Positions 55,948 through 64,000 of a DNA stretch of 64,000 nt are shown one piece after another. Origin of the DNA: Undibacterium sp. (lineage in GTDB: Bacteria > Pseudomonadota > Gammaproteobacteria > Burkholderiales > Burkholderiaceae_D); the NCBI GenBank assembly GCA_030645915.1, contig JAUSNO010000017.1:288919-352918 (forward strand), read 5' to 3'. The stretch's first letter is position 1; every line of letters begins with the position of its first letter. The notes beneath the pieces are model-generated. The model saw nothing but the letters and a program-made list of their open reading frames with translations, ran no database searches and had not been told where the DNA came from. The position numbers and the translations under genes are program-made.

Positions 55948-58485
55948 ATGATTAATCCCATGATTCCTAAAAATTATTTTTCCCGTGCCCCTTACCTTGC
56001 CGCCTTGATGCTGTTGAGTGGAGCAGCCGTGGCAGCAACAGCCCCATTGGCCGATTGGCCGCATGTAAAAAGTGCCATTGCCAAAGATCCGGAGATCGAG
56101 GCGCGCATCGGCAAGATTCTTGGCGGCATGAGCCTGCAACAAAAAATTGGCCAGATGACGCAGCCAGAAATCAAGTTTGCGACGCCAGCCGATGTTAAAA
56201 AATATTACATAGGTTCTATCCTCAATGGAGGCGGTAGCTGGCCGCAAGCGAATAAATATGCCACCGCGGCAGACTGGGTGGCGTTGGCGGATCAGTATTA
56301 CGATGCATCGATGTCGACCGATATGCCTATCCAGGTTCCGGTGATCTGGGGTATTGATGCGATTCATGGCAATAGTAACGTGCATGGCGCGACACTGTTC
56401 CCGCACAATATTGGTTTGGGCGCAGCACATAATCCCAAGCTGGTCGGCAAGATGGCTGCCGAGGTAGGTAAGGCGGTACGAGCGACAGGCATCAGCTGGG
56501 TCTTTGCGCCCACCTTGGCGGTAGGGCGCGATGCCCGTTGGGGCCGTGCTTACGAGAGTTTTTCTGAGGATGGCAAGCTGGTCAGGGAGTACGGTGCTGC
56601 CTATGTCACCGGCTTGCAGGGAAGTTTTAAGCATGATGCCAACGTCGTTGCTACCGCCAAGCATTTCATTGGCGATGGCGGTACTGATCAGGGCAAGGAT
56701 CGCGGGGTCAATAAGGCGAGTCTGGCGCAAATGATTAACCAGCATGGGCAGGGATATTACGGCGCTTTTGCCGCAGGTGCGCAAACGGTAATGGCTTCCT
56801 ACAATAGCTGGAATGATGTAGAAGCCAAGCTTGACTACGGCAAAATGCATGGTAGCAAAGCGCTGCTGACCGATGCGCTAAAGACCGGGATGGGCTTTGA
56901 TGGCTTTGTGGTGTCGGACTGGGATGGCATTGCTGAAGTGCCGGGTTGCAGTAACGACAGTTGCGCGCAGGCGATCAATGCCGGTATCGATATGGTGATG
57001 GTGCCGGATAACTGGAAGTCGTTCATCGCCAATACCATCGCCCAAGTGCAGGACGGGCAAATTGCCATGGCGCGTATCGACGATGCTGTGACGCGGATTT
57101 TGCGGGTCAAACTGCGGGCAGGCCTGTTCGGCAAAAAACCTTCTGACAATGCGTATGCGGGTAAACAGGATGCCCTGCAGTCACGTGATCTGGCACGCCA
57201 GGCTGTGCGCGAATCTTTGGTGCTGCTGAAAAATAACGCTGGTGTATTACCCCTGTCACGAGGCAAAAAAATTCTGGTGGTGGGCAAGAGTGCCGACAAT
57301 ATGTCCAACCAGTCTGGCGGCTGGTCGTTGACCTGGCAGGGTACTGAAAACAAGAACAGTGATTTTTCTACTGGCGACACACTGTTGGCCGGCATCATCG
57401 AGGCAGCAGGTGCCGCTAACGTGACGTACAGCGCGACGGCAGCGGGCATTGATGTCAACGCTTTTGATGCCGTGATTGCGGTCATTGGCGAAACGCCGTA
57501 TGCCGAAGGCTTTGGCGATATTGCACCCGCCAGCAGCCTGAGTCATAGTAGCCGTCACCCTGAAGACCTGGCGGTATTGCGGGCAGTCTCCGGCAAAGGC
57601 AAACCAGTGGTGACGCTGATGGTCGCTGGCCGTGCCTTGTACGTCAACGATTTGCTCAATCTATCCGATAGTTTTGTCGCAGCATGGCTGCCCGGATCGG
57701 AAGGCAAAGGCGTATCTGATGTGCTCTTTAAAAAGAATAACGGCAAAATCAATCACCATTTTTCTGGCAGGCTCGCATTCTCCTGGCCAAAAGTGGCGTG
57801 CCCAAGCGGGCCGGTCAGCAGCACGCCGAATCAGCGCCTGTTCGCTTTGGGTTATGGATTGAAGTACGGCAGTCAATCTCCGTTGGCACAACTCGATCTG
57901 GATGGAGCGACTGCCACTTGCTCGGTTGCCGCATCATTGGCAATATTCACTCAGTCTGATCGCACCAGTTATCCCTTGGTTGTCACCAGCGGAACGCGCA
58001 AAGTGATGCTGGGTGCAGATACGCTGGGCAGCAGTGAGCTATCCGCAGTGAAGGTAGATACGCAGACTTTCGACAATAAAAAAGAGGCCAAACGTGTGAG
58101 CTGGACGGGCCTGGGCCGCATCGAAGCACAGGCAGCTTTTCCATCCGCTTTAGCTGCCAATCTGGTTACGGACGGTGTCTTGCAATTTGACACCATGGTC
58201 ACTGTCTCGCCGAAAAGCAAAGTCAGCATGGCGATGGAATGCGGCGATGGCTGTACCGCTGCCCTGGATATGACGGCGGTGTTCAAGCGTCTTGCCGGCG
58301 CGTCCAGTCATACCGTTAAAATTCCTTTGGCCTGTTTTGTCGCCAAAGGTGCCGATCTCAATAAAGTGAAAACGCCATTCAGCGTCAGCACTGACGCCAG
58401 CTTTGTTGCCGCTTTTGGCAGCATAGAGATTATTGCTGGCGCGGCGAAAGATAAAGATGCATTGAACTGCGAAGAGTTGAAATAA
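55948..58485 (+). CDS. Exported GH3 exo-beta-glucanase (ExoP-like)
   Basis: Enzyme of 845 residues. The signal peptide (NYFSRAPYLAALMLLSGAAV) leads to a periplasmic or surface protein. The GH3 core starts at IGKILGGMSLQQKIGQMTQP, the Lys-His motif is ATAKHFIGDGGTDQG, and the nucleophile is Asp324 in FVVSDWDGIAEV. A C-terminal extension of about 200 residues resembles the carbohydrate-binding module of ExoP-type exo-beta-1,3/1,4-glucanases. A start 4 codons later (MIPKN) is possible. Confidence 0.92.
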   Translation: MINPMIPKNYFSRAPYLAALMLLSGAAVAATAPLADWPHVKSAIAKDPEIEARIGKILGGMSLQQKIGQMTQPEIKFATPADVKKYYIGSILNGGGSWPQANKYATAADWVALADQYYDASMSTDMPIQVPVIWGIDAIHGNSNVHGATLFPHNIGLGAAHNPKLVGKMAAEVGKAVRATGISWVFAPTLAVGRDARWGRAYESFSEDGKLVREYGAAYVTGLQGSFKHDANVVATAKHFIGDGGTDQGKDRGVNKASLAQMINQHGQGYYGAFAAGAQTVMASYNSWNDVEAKLDYGKMHGSKALLTDALKTGMGFDGFVVSDWDGIAEVPGCSNDSCAQAINAGIDMVMVPDNWKSFIANTIAQVQDGQIAMARIDDAVTRILRVKLRAGLFGKKPSDNAYAGKQDALQSRDLARQAVRESLVLLKNNAGVLPLSRGKKILVVGKSADNMSNQSGGWSLTWQGTENKNSDFSTGDTLLAGIIEAAGAANVTYSATAAGIDVNAFDAVIAVIGETPYAEGFGDIAPASSLSHSSRHPEDLAVLRAVSGKGKPVVTLMVAGRALYVNDLLNLSDSFVAAWLPGSEGKGVSDVLFKKNNGKINHHFSGRLAFSWPKVACPSGPVSSTPNQRLFALGYGLKYGSQSPLAQLDLDGATATCSVAASLAIFTQSDRTSYPLVVTSGTRKVMLGADTLGSSELSAVKVDTQTFDNKKEAKRVSWTGLGRIEAQAAFPSALAANLVTDGVLQFDTMVTVSPKSKVSMAMECGDGCTAALDMTAVFKRLAGASSHTVKIPLACFVAKGADLNKVKTPFSVSTDASFVAAFGSIEIIAGAAKDKDALNCEELK

Positions 58486-58543
58486 ACGACCTCAGCATAG
58501 AACCAGGCAGTAGCAAACCAATTAAAAAATCGGGAGACCAAGC

Positions 58544-59842
58544 ATGGCTAATATTTCACAATCAACATCAATGCTGCATAGCGATGCCAGCGGCAGCATG
58601 AACGGGAGTACCACGACGCCGCTCATTATCGTTACGATACTGTTCTTCATGTGGGGCTTGCTCACTTCCCTTAACGATGTGCTGATCCCACATTTGAAGG
58701 CGATTTATACGCTGACCTATGTGCAGGCGATGCTGGTGCAGTTCTGTTTTTTCGGGGCTTATTTTATTGTCTCCTTACCTGCCGGCATGTTGATTAAGCG
58801 TATCGGCTACCAGCGCGGTGCGGTCACCGGGCTCATCATCGCAGCTGCCGGTTGTGCCTTGTTTTATCCGGCTTCCGTCAGTGGCTATTCGGTGTTTCTT
58901 CTGGCATTTTTTGTGCTTGCTTCCGGCATCACGATCTTGCAGGTAGCCGCCAACCCATACGTCACCGTGCTGGGCGACGCCAAAACGGCGTCAAGCCGGC
59001 TTACCTTAACTCAGGCATTTAACTCGTTGGGCACCACCATTGCGCCCGCACTGGGCGGTATCCTGATTCTTTCCGGAGGCGTCTTGACTGCCGTGCAATT
59101 TGATCAGTTGCCAGCGGCAGAGCAGCTGCTGTATCGCGCCAAAGAAGCAGCATCGGTACAAGGCCCGTATCTGGCACTTGCTGCGGCATTACTGACCCTG
59201 GCAGTGCTGTTCGCGTTTGCACGCTTGCCCAAGATCAGTCATGTTGATGAGGCAAGCAGTGCCGCCAGCACCACATCGGTGTTCGCGCATCGGCATCTGG
59301 TGCTTGGCGCGATTGGTATTTTCTTGTACGTCGGCGGCGAGGTCAGCATCGGCAGCTTTCTTATTAACTTTCTGGGTGAGAGCAATATCGCCAGCCTTTC
59401 ACCTGCCGCCGCTTCTTATTACGTCAGTTTTTATTGGGGCGGCGCGATGGTAGGGCGCTTCATCGGTTTTGCCGTGATGCGTTTCGTTAGCCCCGGTAAA
59501 GCGCTGGCTTTCAATGCTGCGTGCTCAATCCTGCTCATATTGACTGCGATTTTTAGTCACGGGCAGGTGGCGATGTGGGCGATTATTGCCGTAGGTTTAT
59601 GTAATTCGATCATGTTTCCTACCATTTTCAGCATGGCGCTCAATCAACTCGGCAAGTTCACCGGCCAAGGTTCTGGCGTGTTGTGCATGGCGATCGTGGG
59701 TGGTGCCATCGTGCCATTTGCACAGGGTTTTATGGCTGACATGATCGGCTTGCAATGGTCATTCTTTATCCCTGCCGCCTGCTATACCTTCATCCTGTTT
59801 TTCGGCCTGAAGTATGCCGGCATGTACAGCAAACCTGCATAG
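58544..59842 (+). CDS. MFS sugar transporter (FucP/GluP type)
   Basis: Inner-membrane transporter of 432 residues with about twelve membrane segments. The FucP/glucose-galactose subfamily markers are FFMWGLLTSLNDVLIPHLKA near residue 36 and ILQVAANPYVTVLGDAKTAS near 130. A strong ribosome-binding site (CGGGAGA) precedes the ATG. It would import glucose released in the periplasm by the GH3 enzyme. It lies 58 bases after that gene. Confidence 0.92.
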   Translation: MANISQSTSMLHSDASGSMNGSTTTPLIIVTILFFMWGLLTSLNDVLIPHLKAIYTLTYVQAMLVQFCFFGAYFIVSLPAGMLIKRIGYQRGAVTGLIIAAAGCALFYPASVSGYSVFLLAFFVLASGITILQVAANPYVTVLGDAKTASSRLTLTQAFNSLGTTIAPALGGILILSGGVLTAVQFDQLPAAEQLLYRAKEAASVQGPYLALAAALLTLAVLFAFARLPKISHVDEASSAASTTSVFAHRHLVLGAIGIFLYVGGEVSIGSFLINFLGESNIASLSPAAASYYVSFYWGGAMVGRFIGFAVMRFVSPGKALAFNAACSILLILTAIFSHGQVAMWAIIAVGLCNSIMFPTIFSMALNQLGKFTGQGSGVLCMAIVGGAIVPFAQGFMADMIGLQWSFFIPAACYTFILFFGLKYAGMYSKPA

Positions 59843-59928
59843 ATCGGTGCCATCTTTAACGACCAGCGCGAGGCTGTGATCAAAGCCAATGCAATGCTCA
59901 CAACTGTTCGTCACCACAATTTTTTCTC

Positions 59929-61278
59929 ATGATAAATCAGACACCCACATCACCCGCGCCACAATTTTCTGACGATTTTACCTGGGGCGTGGCGACCAGC
60001 GCCTATCAGATCGAAGGCGCAGCGGCAGTGGATGGGCGGGGCCCTTCGATCTGGGACACCTTTACCCATACCGATGGCAAGATTATTGACGGCAGTAACG
60101 GTGACGACGCTTGCGATCATTACCACCGATATGCAGAAGACGTAGAAAATCTTGTTACGCTCAACGTCAATGCCTACCGTTTTTCAGTCTCATGGTCACG
60201 CGTACAGCCAGATGGTTACGGCGCATGGAACGAAAAAGGTTTTGATTTTTATTCGCGCCTGCTGGATAAACTGGCGGAGAAAAACATAGCCGCGCATCTG
60301 ACGCTGTATCATTGGGATTTGCCGCAAGGCCTGCAGGACCAAGGTGGCTGGCTTAACCGTGAGACAGCAAGTCATTTTGCGGCCTATGCGGCAGAAATAG
60401 CGCGCCGCTTTGGTTCACGCCTGGCCAGCATTGCCACCCACAATGAGCCTTGGTGCACGGCAAATCTGGGCTACGGCAACGGGCAGTTTGCACCAGGTGT
60501 GATTGACCCGGTCGCAGCGCTGCAAGTCTCGCATCATCTGCTACTGTCGCACGGTCTGGCAATGACGGCCATGCGTGCCCTCAATACACCGGCAAAACTT
60601 GGCATCGTACTCAACCAATGGACGGCAGTGCCCGCCACTGACTCGCCAGCAGATGTGGCAGAGGCAAAATGGGAATACGCCAGATCAGTGCAATGGTTCA
60701 TGGACCCCATTTTCAAAGGCGCTTATCCACAGCTGGCATTAGACAGAATGGATCAAGGCCTTTTTACCGTGTTGGAAAACGACTTAAGTATCATTCATCA
60801 ACCACTGGATTTTCTGGGGGTGAATTACTATGTGCGCGCTTTCGTCAGTACCGACAATCCACCGAAAAAGCCGGAAGGAAAATTAGGTTTTACCGACATG
60901 GGATGGGAGATTTATCCACAAGGCTTGAGTGATCTCTTGCTGGCTTTGCACCAGGAATACCAGGAATTCAATTTGCCGCCAATTTACATCACCGAAAACG
61001 GCATGGCCTCGGCAGATAAAGTGGAAGACGCCAAAATCGACGACCAGATACGCATCGATTATTTGCGTAGACACCTGGCCGCCGTGGCGTTCGCCATCGA
61101 ACAAGGGGTAGATATCCGGGGCTATTTTTACTGGAGCCTGATGGATAATTTTGAATGGAATTCAGGCTACGCCAAACGCTTCGGCTTGATCTACGTTGAT
61201 TACGACACCCAGCAGCGCACCATGAAAGAAAGCGCATTTTGGTATCGTGATTTTATTGATGCGCAGAGACGACCGTAG
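59929..61278 (+). CDS. GH1 beta-glucosidase 2
   Basis: Cytoplasmic beta-glucosidase of 449 residues. Conserved segments are DFTWGVATSAYQIEGAAAVD, Glu173 in THNEPW as acid/base and Glu356 in ITENGM as nucleophile, and WSLMDNFEWNSGYAKRFGLI at the end. It is a paralogue of the enzyme at 54351, with a shorter N terminus. It follows the MFS gene by 86 bases. Confidence 0.93.
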   Translation: MINQTPTSPAPQFSDDFTWGVATSAYQIEGAAAVDGRGPSIWDTFTHTDGKIIDGSNGDDACDHYHRYAEDVENLVTLNVNAYRFSVSWSRVQPDGYGAWNEKGFDFYSRLLDKLAEKNIAAHLTLYHWDLPQGLQDQGGWLNRETASHFAAYAAEIARRFGSRLASIATHNEPWCTANLGYGNGQFAPGVIDPVAALQVSHHLLLSHGLAMTAMRALNTPAKLGIVLNQWTAVPATDSPADVAEAKWEYARSVQWFMDPIFKGAYPQLALDRMDQGLFTVLENDLSIIHQPLDFLGVNYYVRAFVSTDNPPKKPEGKLGFTDMGWEIYPQGLSDLLLALHQEYQEFNLPPIYITENGMASADKVEDAKIDDQIRIDYLRRHLAAVAFAIEQGVDIRGYFYWSLMDNFEWNSGYAKRFGLIYVDYDTQQRTMKESAFWYRDFIDAQRRP

Positions 61279-61370
61279 TACGGAAACAGAGCGTTGAGCT
61301 GCATTAGCTAGCCCGATGTTTTATACTGCGGAGCCAGATTGATCCGGCACGCTTTATAGAAAACCTGCAC

Positions 61371-62408
61371 ATGACACAAATACTCAAGGTCGGTATCGTT
61401 GGCTACGGCTACGCGACGGCCACCTTCCATGCACCGCTTATTTCTTCAGTTCCCGGCATAGAGCTGCTTGCCATTGCCAGCAGCGACGCCAGCAAGGTGC
61501 ATGCTGCCTTACCGCATGTCACGGTGTGCGAATCGCCTCAGGCGCTGTTCGCGCGCGACGACATTGATCTGGTCATCATCCCCACACCCAATGACACGCA
61601 CCACGCGCTGGCAGCGCAGGCGTTGGCCGCGGGTAAACACGTGGTGGTGGATAAACCGTTCACATTGAACGTCGCCGATGCGCTCGATCTGATCGCCCGC
61701 GCCGATGCCGCACAACGTGTGCTATCCGTTTTTCATAACAGGCGCTGGGATGCCGATTTTCTGACTGTGCAAAAATTACTGGCGTCTGGTGTCTTAGGCA
61801 GAGTTACGCATCTTGAATCGCACTTTGATCGTTACCGGCCAGAAGTGCGCAAGCGCTGGCGCGAAGCGGGCGGTCCCGGCAGCGGGCTCTGGTATGACCT
61901 CGGCCCGCATTTGCTCGATCAGGCGCTATGCCTGTTCGGCATGCCGCAAACCATCTCGCTTGATATGGCAATGCAGCGCGACAACGCGCTCGCCGACGAC
62001 TGGTTTCACGCCATCCTGCGTTACGACAATCTGCGCGTTATCCTGCATGGCAGCGCCCTGGTCGCCCATCAGGGACCGCGCTTCGCGATACATGGCACAC
62101 AGGGCAGTTTTACCAAATACGGGCTCGATCCGCAGGAAGATGCGCTTAAAATCGGCGTACGTCCGGGCGATGAAAACTGGGGCATAGACACCCAGCCGGG
62201 CCAGCTAGATTTGCTGCGCGCAAGCTGGATGCAGCAGTCCGCAGTGGTGAGCGAGCAGGGCGACTACGCCCGCTTTTATGTAGCGATGCGCGACGCCATC
62301 CTGCACGGCCAAGCCAATCCCGTACCCGCATCAGAAGCGCTACAGGTCACGCAGTTGATCGCCTTTGGTAAGCTGAGTTTTACTGAAGGCAGAGTAGTAA
62401 AGACGTAA
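61371..62408 (+). CDS. Gfo/Idh/MocA family oxidoreductase
   Basis: NAD(P)-dependent sugar oxidoreductase of 345 residues. The N-terminal dinucleotide fold is KVGIVGYGYATATFHAPLI, followed by VVIIPTPNDTHH-type residues and the catalytic Lys segment HVVVDKPFTLN. The active-site-like GLWYDLGPHLLDQAL is near residue 175. It resembles the E. coli YdgJ subgroup. It may act on a sugar released in the locus; no operator precedes it, so it could be read from the GH1 gene 92 bases upstream. Confidence 0.88.
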   Translation: MTQILKVGIVGYGYATATFHAPLISSVPGIELLAIASSDASKVHAALPHVTVCESPQALFARDDIDLVIIPTPNDTHHALAAQALAAGKHVVVDKPFTLNVADALDLIARADAAQRVLSVFHNRRWDADFLTVQKLLASGVLGRVTHLESHFDRYRPEVRKRWREAGGPGSGLWYDLGPHLLDQALCLFGMPQTISLDMAMQRDNALADDWFHAILRYDNLRVILHGSALVAHQGPRFAIHGTQGSFTKYGLDPQEDALKIGVRPGDENWGIDTQPGQLDLLRASWMQQSAVVSEQGDYARFYVAMRDAILHGQANPVPASEALQVTQLIAFGKLSFTEGRVVKT

Positions 62409-62425
62409 AAATTTAGAAATGGACA

Positions 62426-62514
62426 TGCCCAGCACGCACTAGGCGGAGCGCACTATCCATGCGGGTTTCCAGCCTGCCTGGCCTGTAGGCCGCATGGGAA
62501 TTGCGTGGCGGGCC
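62426..62514. repeat. Dispersed palindromic element, copy H (with internal duplication)
   Basis: The left arm CCCAGCACGCACT is followed by a short partial duplication (GGCGGAGCGCACTATCCATG), then the right arm GGCCGCATGGGAATTGCGTGG. It lies between convergent genes. Confidence 0.8.
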
Positions 62515-62529
62515 TAGCGCTTAGTAATT

Positions 62530-62922
62530 TTAGGGGGAATCGCTTTTTGAGCTGCTGTCATGCGTCAATGGCGCTTGTTTGACCCCGTCTTCATTCATTT
62601 CGGCAAAGGTATTCATCAGACGATCATTTGCTTTTTTTATAAAATGTTTCGCAAGGGAAATGCCCATTTGATTTTGTTCAAACACAACTTTTAGTACTAT
62701 ATGCATTGAGTGAGAAGAAATTTTTGTACTTTGCTCGAACGCAGGTGTCAATGCACGAGAATAATATGTGTCCCCTGGTTTTATCTCATCACCGAACTCG
62801 TCAATGTGCGATTTTCGGGCACGATGTGGCTCCCAAGTAAAGTAGTCGCTTGAAATTGCATTTAACAGTTCAATTGGATACTCGTCTCGTGCTAACGCTT
62901 TTTCTATAGAATCTGGCGTCAT
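62530..62922 (-). CDS. Hypothetical protein
   Basis: Protein of 130 residues, starting MTPDSIEKALARDEYPIELL and containing KPGDTYYSRALTPAFEQSTK and SLAKHFIKKANDRL. No signal peptide, membrane segment or known domain is seen. GGAGG lies just before the ATG. It is more AT-rich than the sugar locus, which suggests recent transfer. Confidence 0.65.
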   Translation of the reverse strand: MTPDSIEKALARDEYPIELLNAISSDYFTWEPHRARKSHIDEFGDEIKPGDTYYSRALTPAFEQSTKISSHSMHIVLKVVFEQNQMGISLAKHFIKKANDRLMNTFAEMNEDGVKQAPLTHDSSSKSDSP

Positions 62923-63153
62923 ATGTCCTCCAATCTTAATTTTTGGTTGATAAAGACTAAGATTTGTAAATTAATGTTATTCAATTGCTCTTACTACTGC
63001 GTGTTTATGTGTGAGGCAGCGATTTTCCAATAGAGAGAAGTCATGTAACTTCAGTAGGTCTTTTAGAACGTATCTGCTTGGTATACATCAGATAACGAAC
63101 TCTGCTAATTTTCTATTAAATGAATGGTTAACATAGGAAACTTCATATTGAAA

Positions 63154-63828
63154 TTATTTACGCTCAGATCTATCTATTTCGTTTTCTAAACATTCAATTT
63201 CGCCATCACGAAATTTATGGGCTGGAATGGAAATGTAGTCAACAACAGATGTATTGATAAAAATGGTTCTGTGATAGTCTTCAACAGGCAGACAAATAAT
63301 AGGGTCAAGGTTTTCAAATTTGAAAGTACCAAAAACGTCATAGATCAAGCGATTTTCGTTTACATTTTCAGAACGTTGCTTGCCTGAAGAAAGTTGCCAT
63401 GAAATGTTTTGTGCTCTATTGATAAATCTCTGGTTTAGTTTGTCCGCATCTTCTTTTATTTGATTTAATTCTTGGTCTGAAAGGTCTTGACTAGACTTTA
63501 GTTTAGCAAGATCCACTTCACTTAATAAAATTTTCGAGATCACCTCATCGATGAAAATTTTATCGATATCATCCTCAATGGCGTCCAAGCAGTCGGAAAA
63601 TTCAACAACTCTCCAAAAAGAATCGTCTGGTAATAAACCAAGACTTTGTTCATAGACTTCTGGGCCGTAGTCATCATATGCATCACTTGAGAAATATATG
63701 TCGGCGATTGCTGAACGTCGAATAAAGACCATTTGATTTTCGAGCGACTCAACACAAATAAATCCACCTTCGTCGGTAATATTTCTATACAAGTTTGTTC
63801 TAGCTTCTTCTGATAGGCTTAACAACAA
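63154..63828 (-). CDS. Hypothetical protein, possibly 5'-truncated
   Basis: Acidic, AT-rich frame of 224 codons beginning at a TTG. Recognisable domains are absent; the middle (VDLAKLKSSQDLSDQELNQI) is helical. Coding-like sequence in the same frame continues upstream (NLPAFAGALTIHFSNGTLPL) to a stop at 63925-63927, but contains no ATG or GTG. Either a rare start is used or the 5' end has been lost. The product is unknown. Confidence 0.55.
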   Translation of the reverse strand: MLLSLSEEARTNLYRNITDEGGFICVESLENQMVFIRRSAIADIYFSSDAYDDYGPEVYEQSLGLLPDDSFWRVVEFSDCLDAIEDDIDKIFIDEVISKILLSEVDLAKLKSSQDLSDQELNQIKEDADKLNQRFINRAQNISWQLSSGKQRSENVNENRLIYDVFGTFKFENLDPIICLPVEDYHRTIFINTSVVDYISIPAHKFRDGEIECLENEIDRSERK

Positions 63829-63921
63829 TGGAAGAGTTCCATTTGAAAAATGAATAGTTAGTGCGCCAGCAAAAGCTGGCAGATTGTAGTTGATGGAAGT
63901 TCAATACAGGGAAGATAGGCG

Positions 63922-64000
63922 AATCACTCTGACCCCGAGTCATGCGTTACACGTCGCGAGGCGTGTGGCGAAGCGTTGACAGGGGACACCGACAGGCCAG
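63922..64000. mobile_element. Possible edge of a mobile element or REP-associated transposase unit
   Basis: The last 80 bases contain CACTCTGACCCCGAG and the short inverted repeat ACACG...CGTGT around GTCGCGAGG, a style seen next to REP-associated transposases. No coding sequence is visible before the window ends, so this is tentative. Confidence 0.25.

Noticed and set aside
55801..56850. Minus-strand frame of 349 codons opposite the ExoP-like GH3 gene
   Set aside because: The plus strand encodes an intact GH3 core here. The antisense frame resembles no protein and crosses operator 8.

Overview
The window is most likely chromosomal DNA of a betaproteobacterium of the Oxalobacteraceae, with Undibacterium-like relatives favoured. 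The reasons are moderate GC content, a Burkholderiales-type housekeeping set (murJ, uup, gcdH, pyrF, pncC, pgpA, thiL, maeB), and a TonB-receptor/tryptophan-halogenase sugar locus of the kind known from freshwater proteobacteria. The assignment rests on protein recognition only, because no 16S gene is present.

Bases 1-28.9 kb are mostly core genes: the 3' part of murJ, ABC-F ATPase uup, tRNA-Arg(CCU), a threonine/proline-linker beta-helix lipoprotein, a LysE exporter, glutaryl-CoA dehydrogenase and pyrF. They continue with an EF-hand protein beside a two-component system, pncC, thiL-pgpA-DUF3667, a rubrerythrin-rubredoxin-reductase operon (the 54-residue rubredoxin is easily missed), malic enzyme maeB, a TonB/TolA-like protein and a 5'-nucleotidase. 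A cytoplasmic-looking metzincin-type protease (17.2-19.3 kb) has no assigned function.

Bases 29.2-62.4 kb form one large beta-glucan utilisation locus. It holds two GH3 enzymes, two GH1 enzymes, a GH5 and a GH16 lipoprotein, a TonB-dependent receptor, a complete sugar ABC transporter, an MFS sugar transporter, two flavin-dependent tryptophan-halogenase-like proteins, a DUF6445 protein, a Gfo/Idh/MocA oxidoreductase and a LacI-type repressor. Eight copies of a 14-bp palindrome (consensus TGGRAACGWTTCCA) lie upstream of seven transcription units in the locus, three of them next to good sigma70 promoters. They are best explained as operators of the local LacI protein. GH16, an exo-1,3-glucanase-like GH5, GH3 and GH1 together suggest laminarin-type beta-1,3-glucan as substrate (inference).

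Inside this locus a 7-kb segment (about 36.7-43.6 kb) carries an M60/IMPa-type metalloprotease lipoprotein, a small hypothetical gene and a two-component system whose kinase has a periplasmic binding-protein-like sensor. It is flanked by a 207-bp direct repeat containing the 3' end of the first halogenase, 202/207 identical between copies. Each repeat ends in the same palindromic element, but the element is inverted in one copy relative to the other. It belongs to a family of about 70-90 bp intergenic palindromes with eight copies in the window, six of them between convergent genes.

The last 1.5 kb is AT-rich and holds two unrecognised genes on the minus strand. The window ends in sequence that may be the edge of a mobile element.
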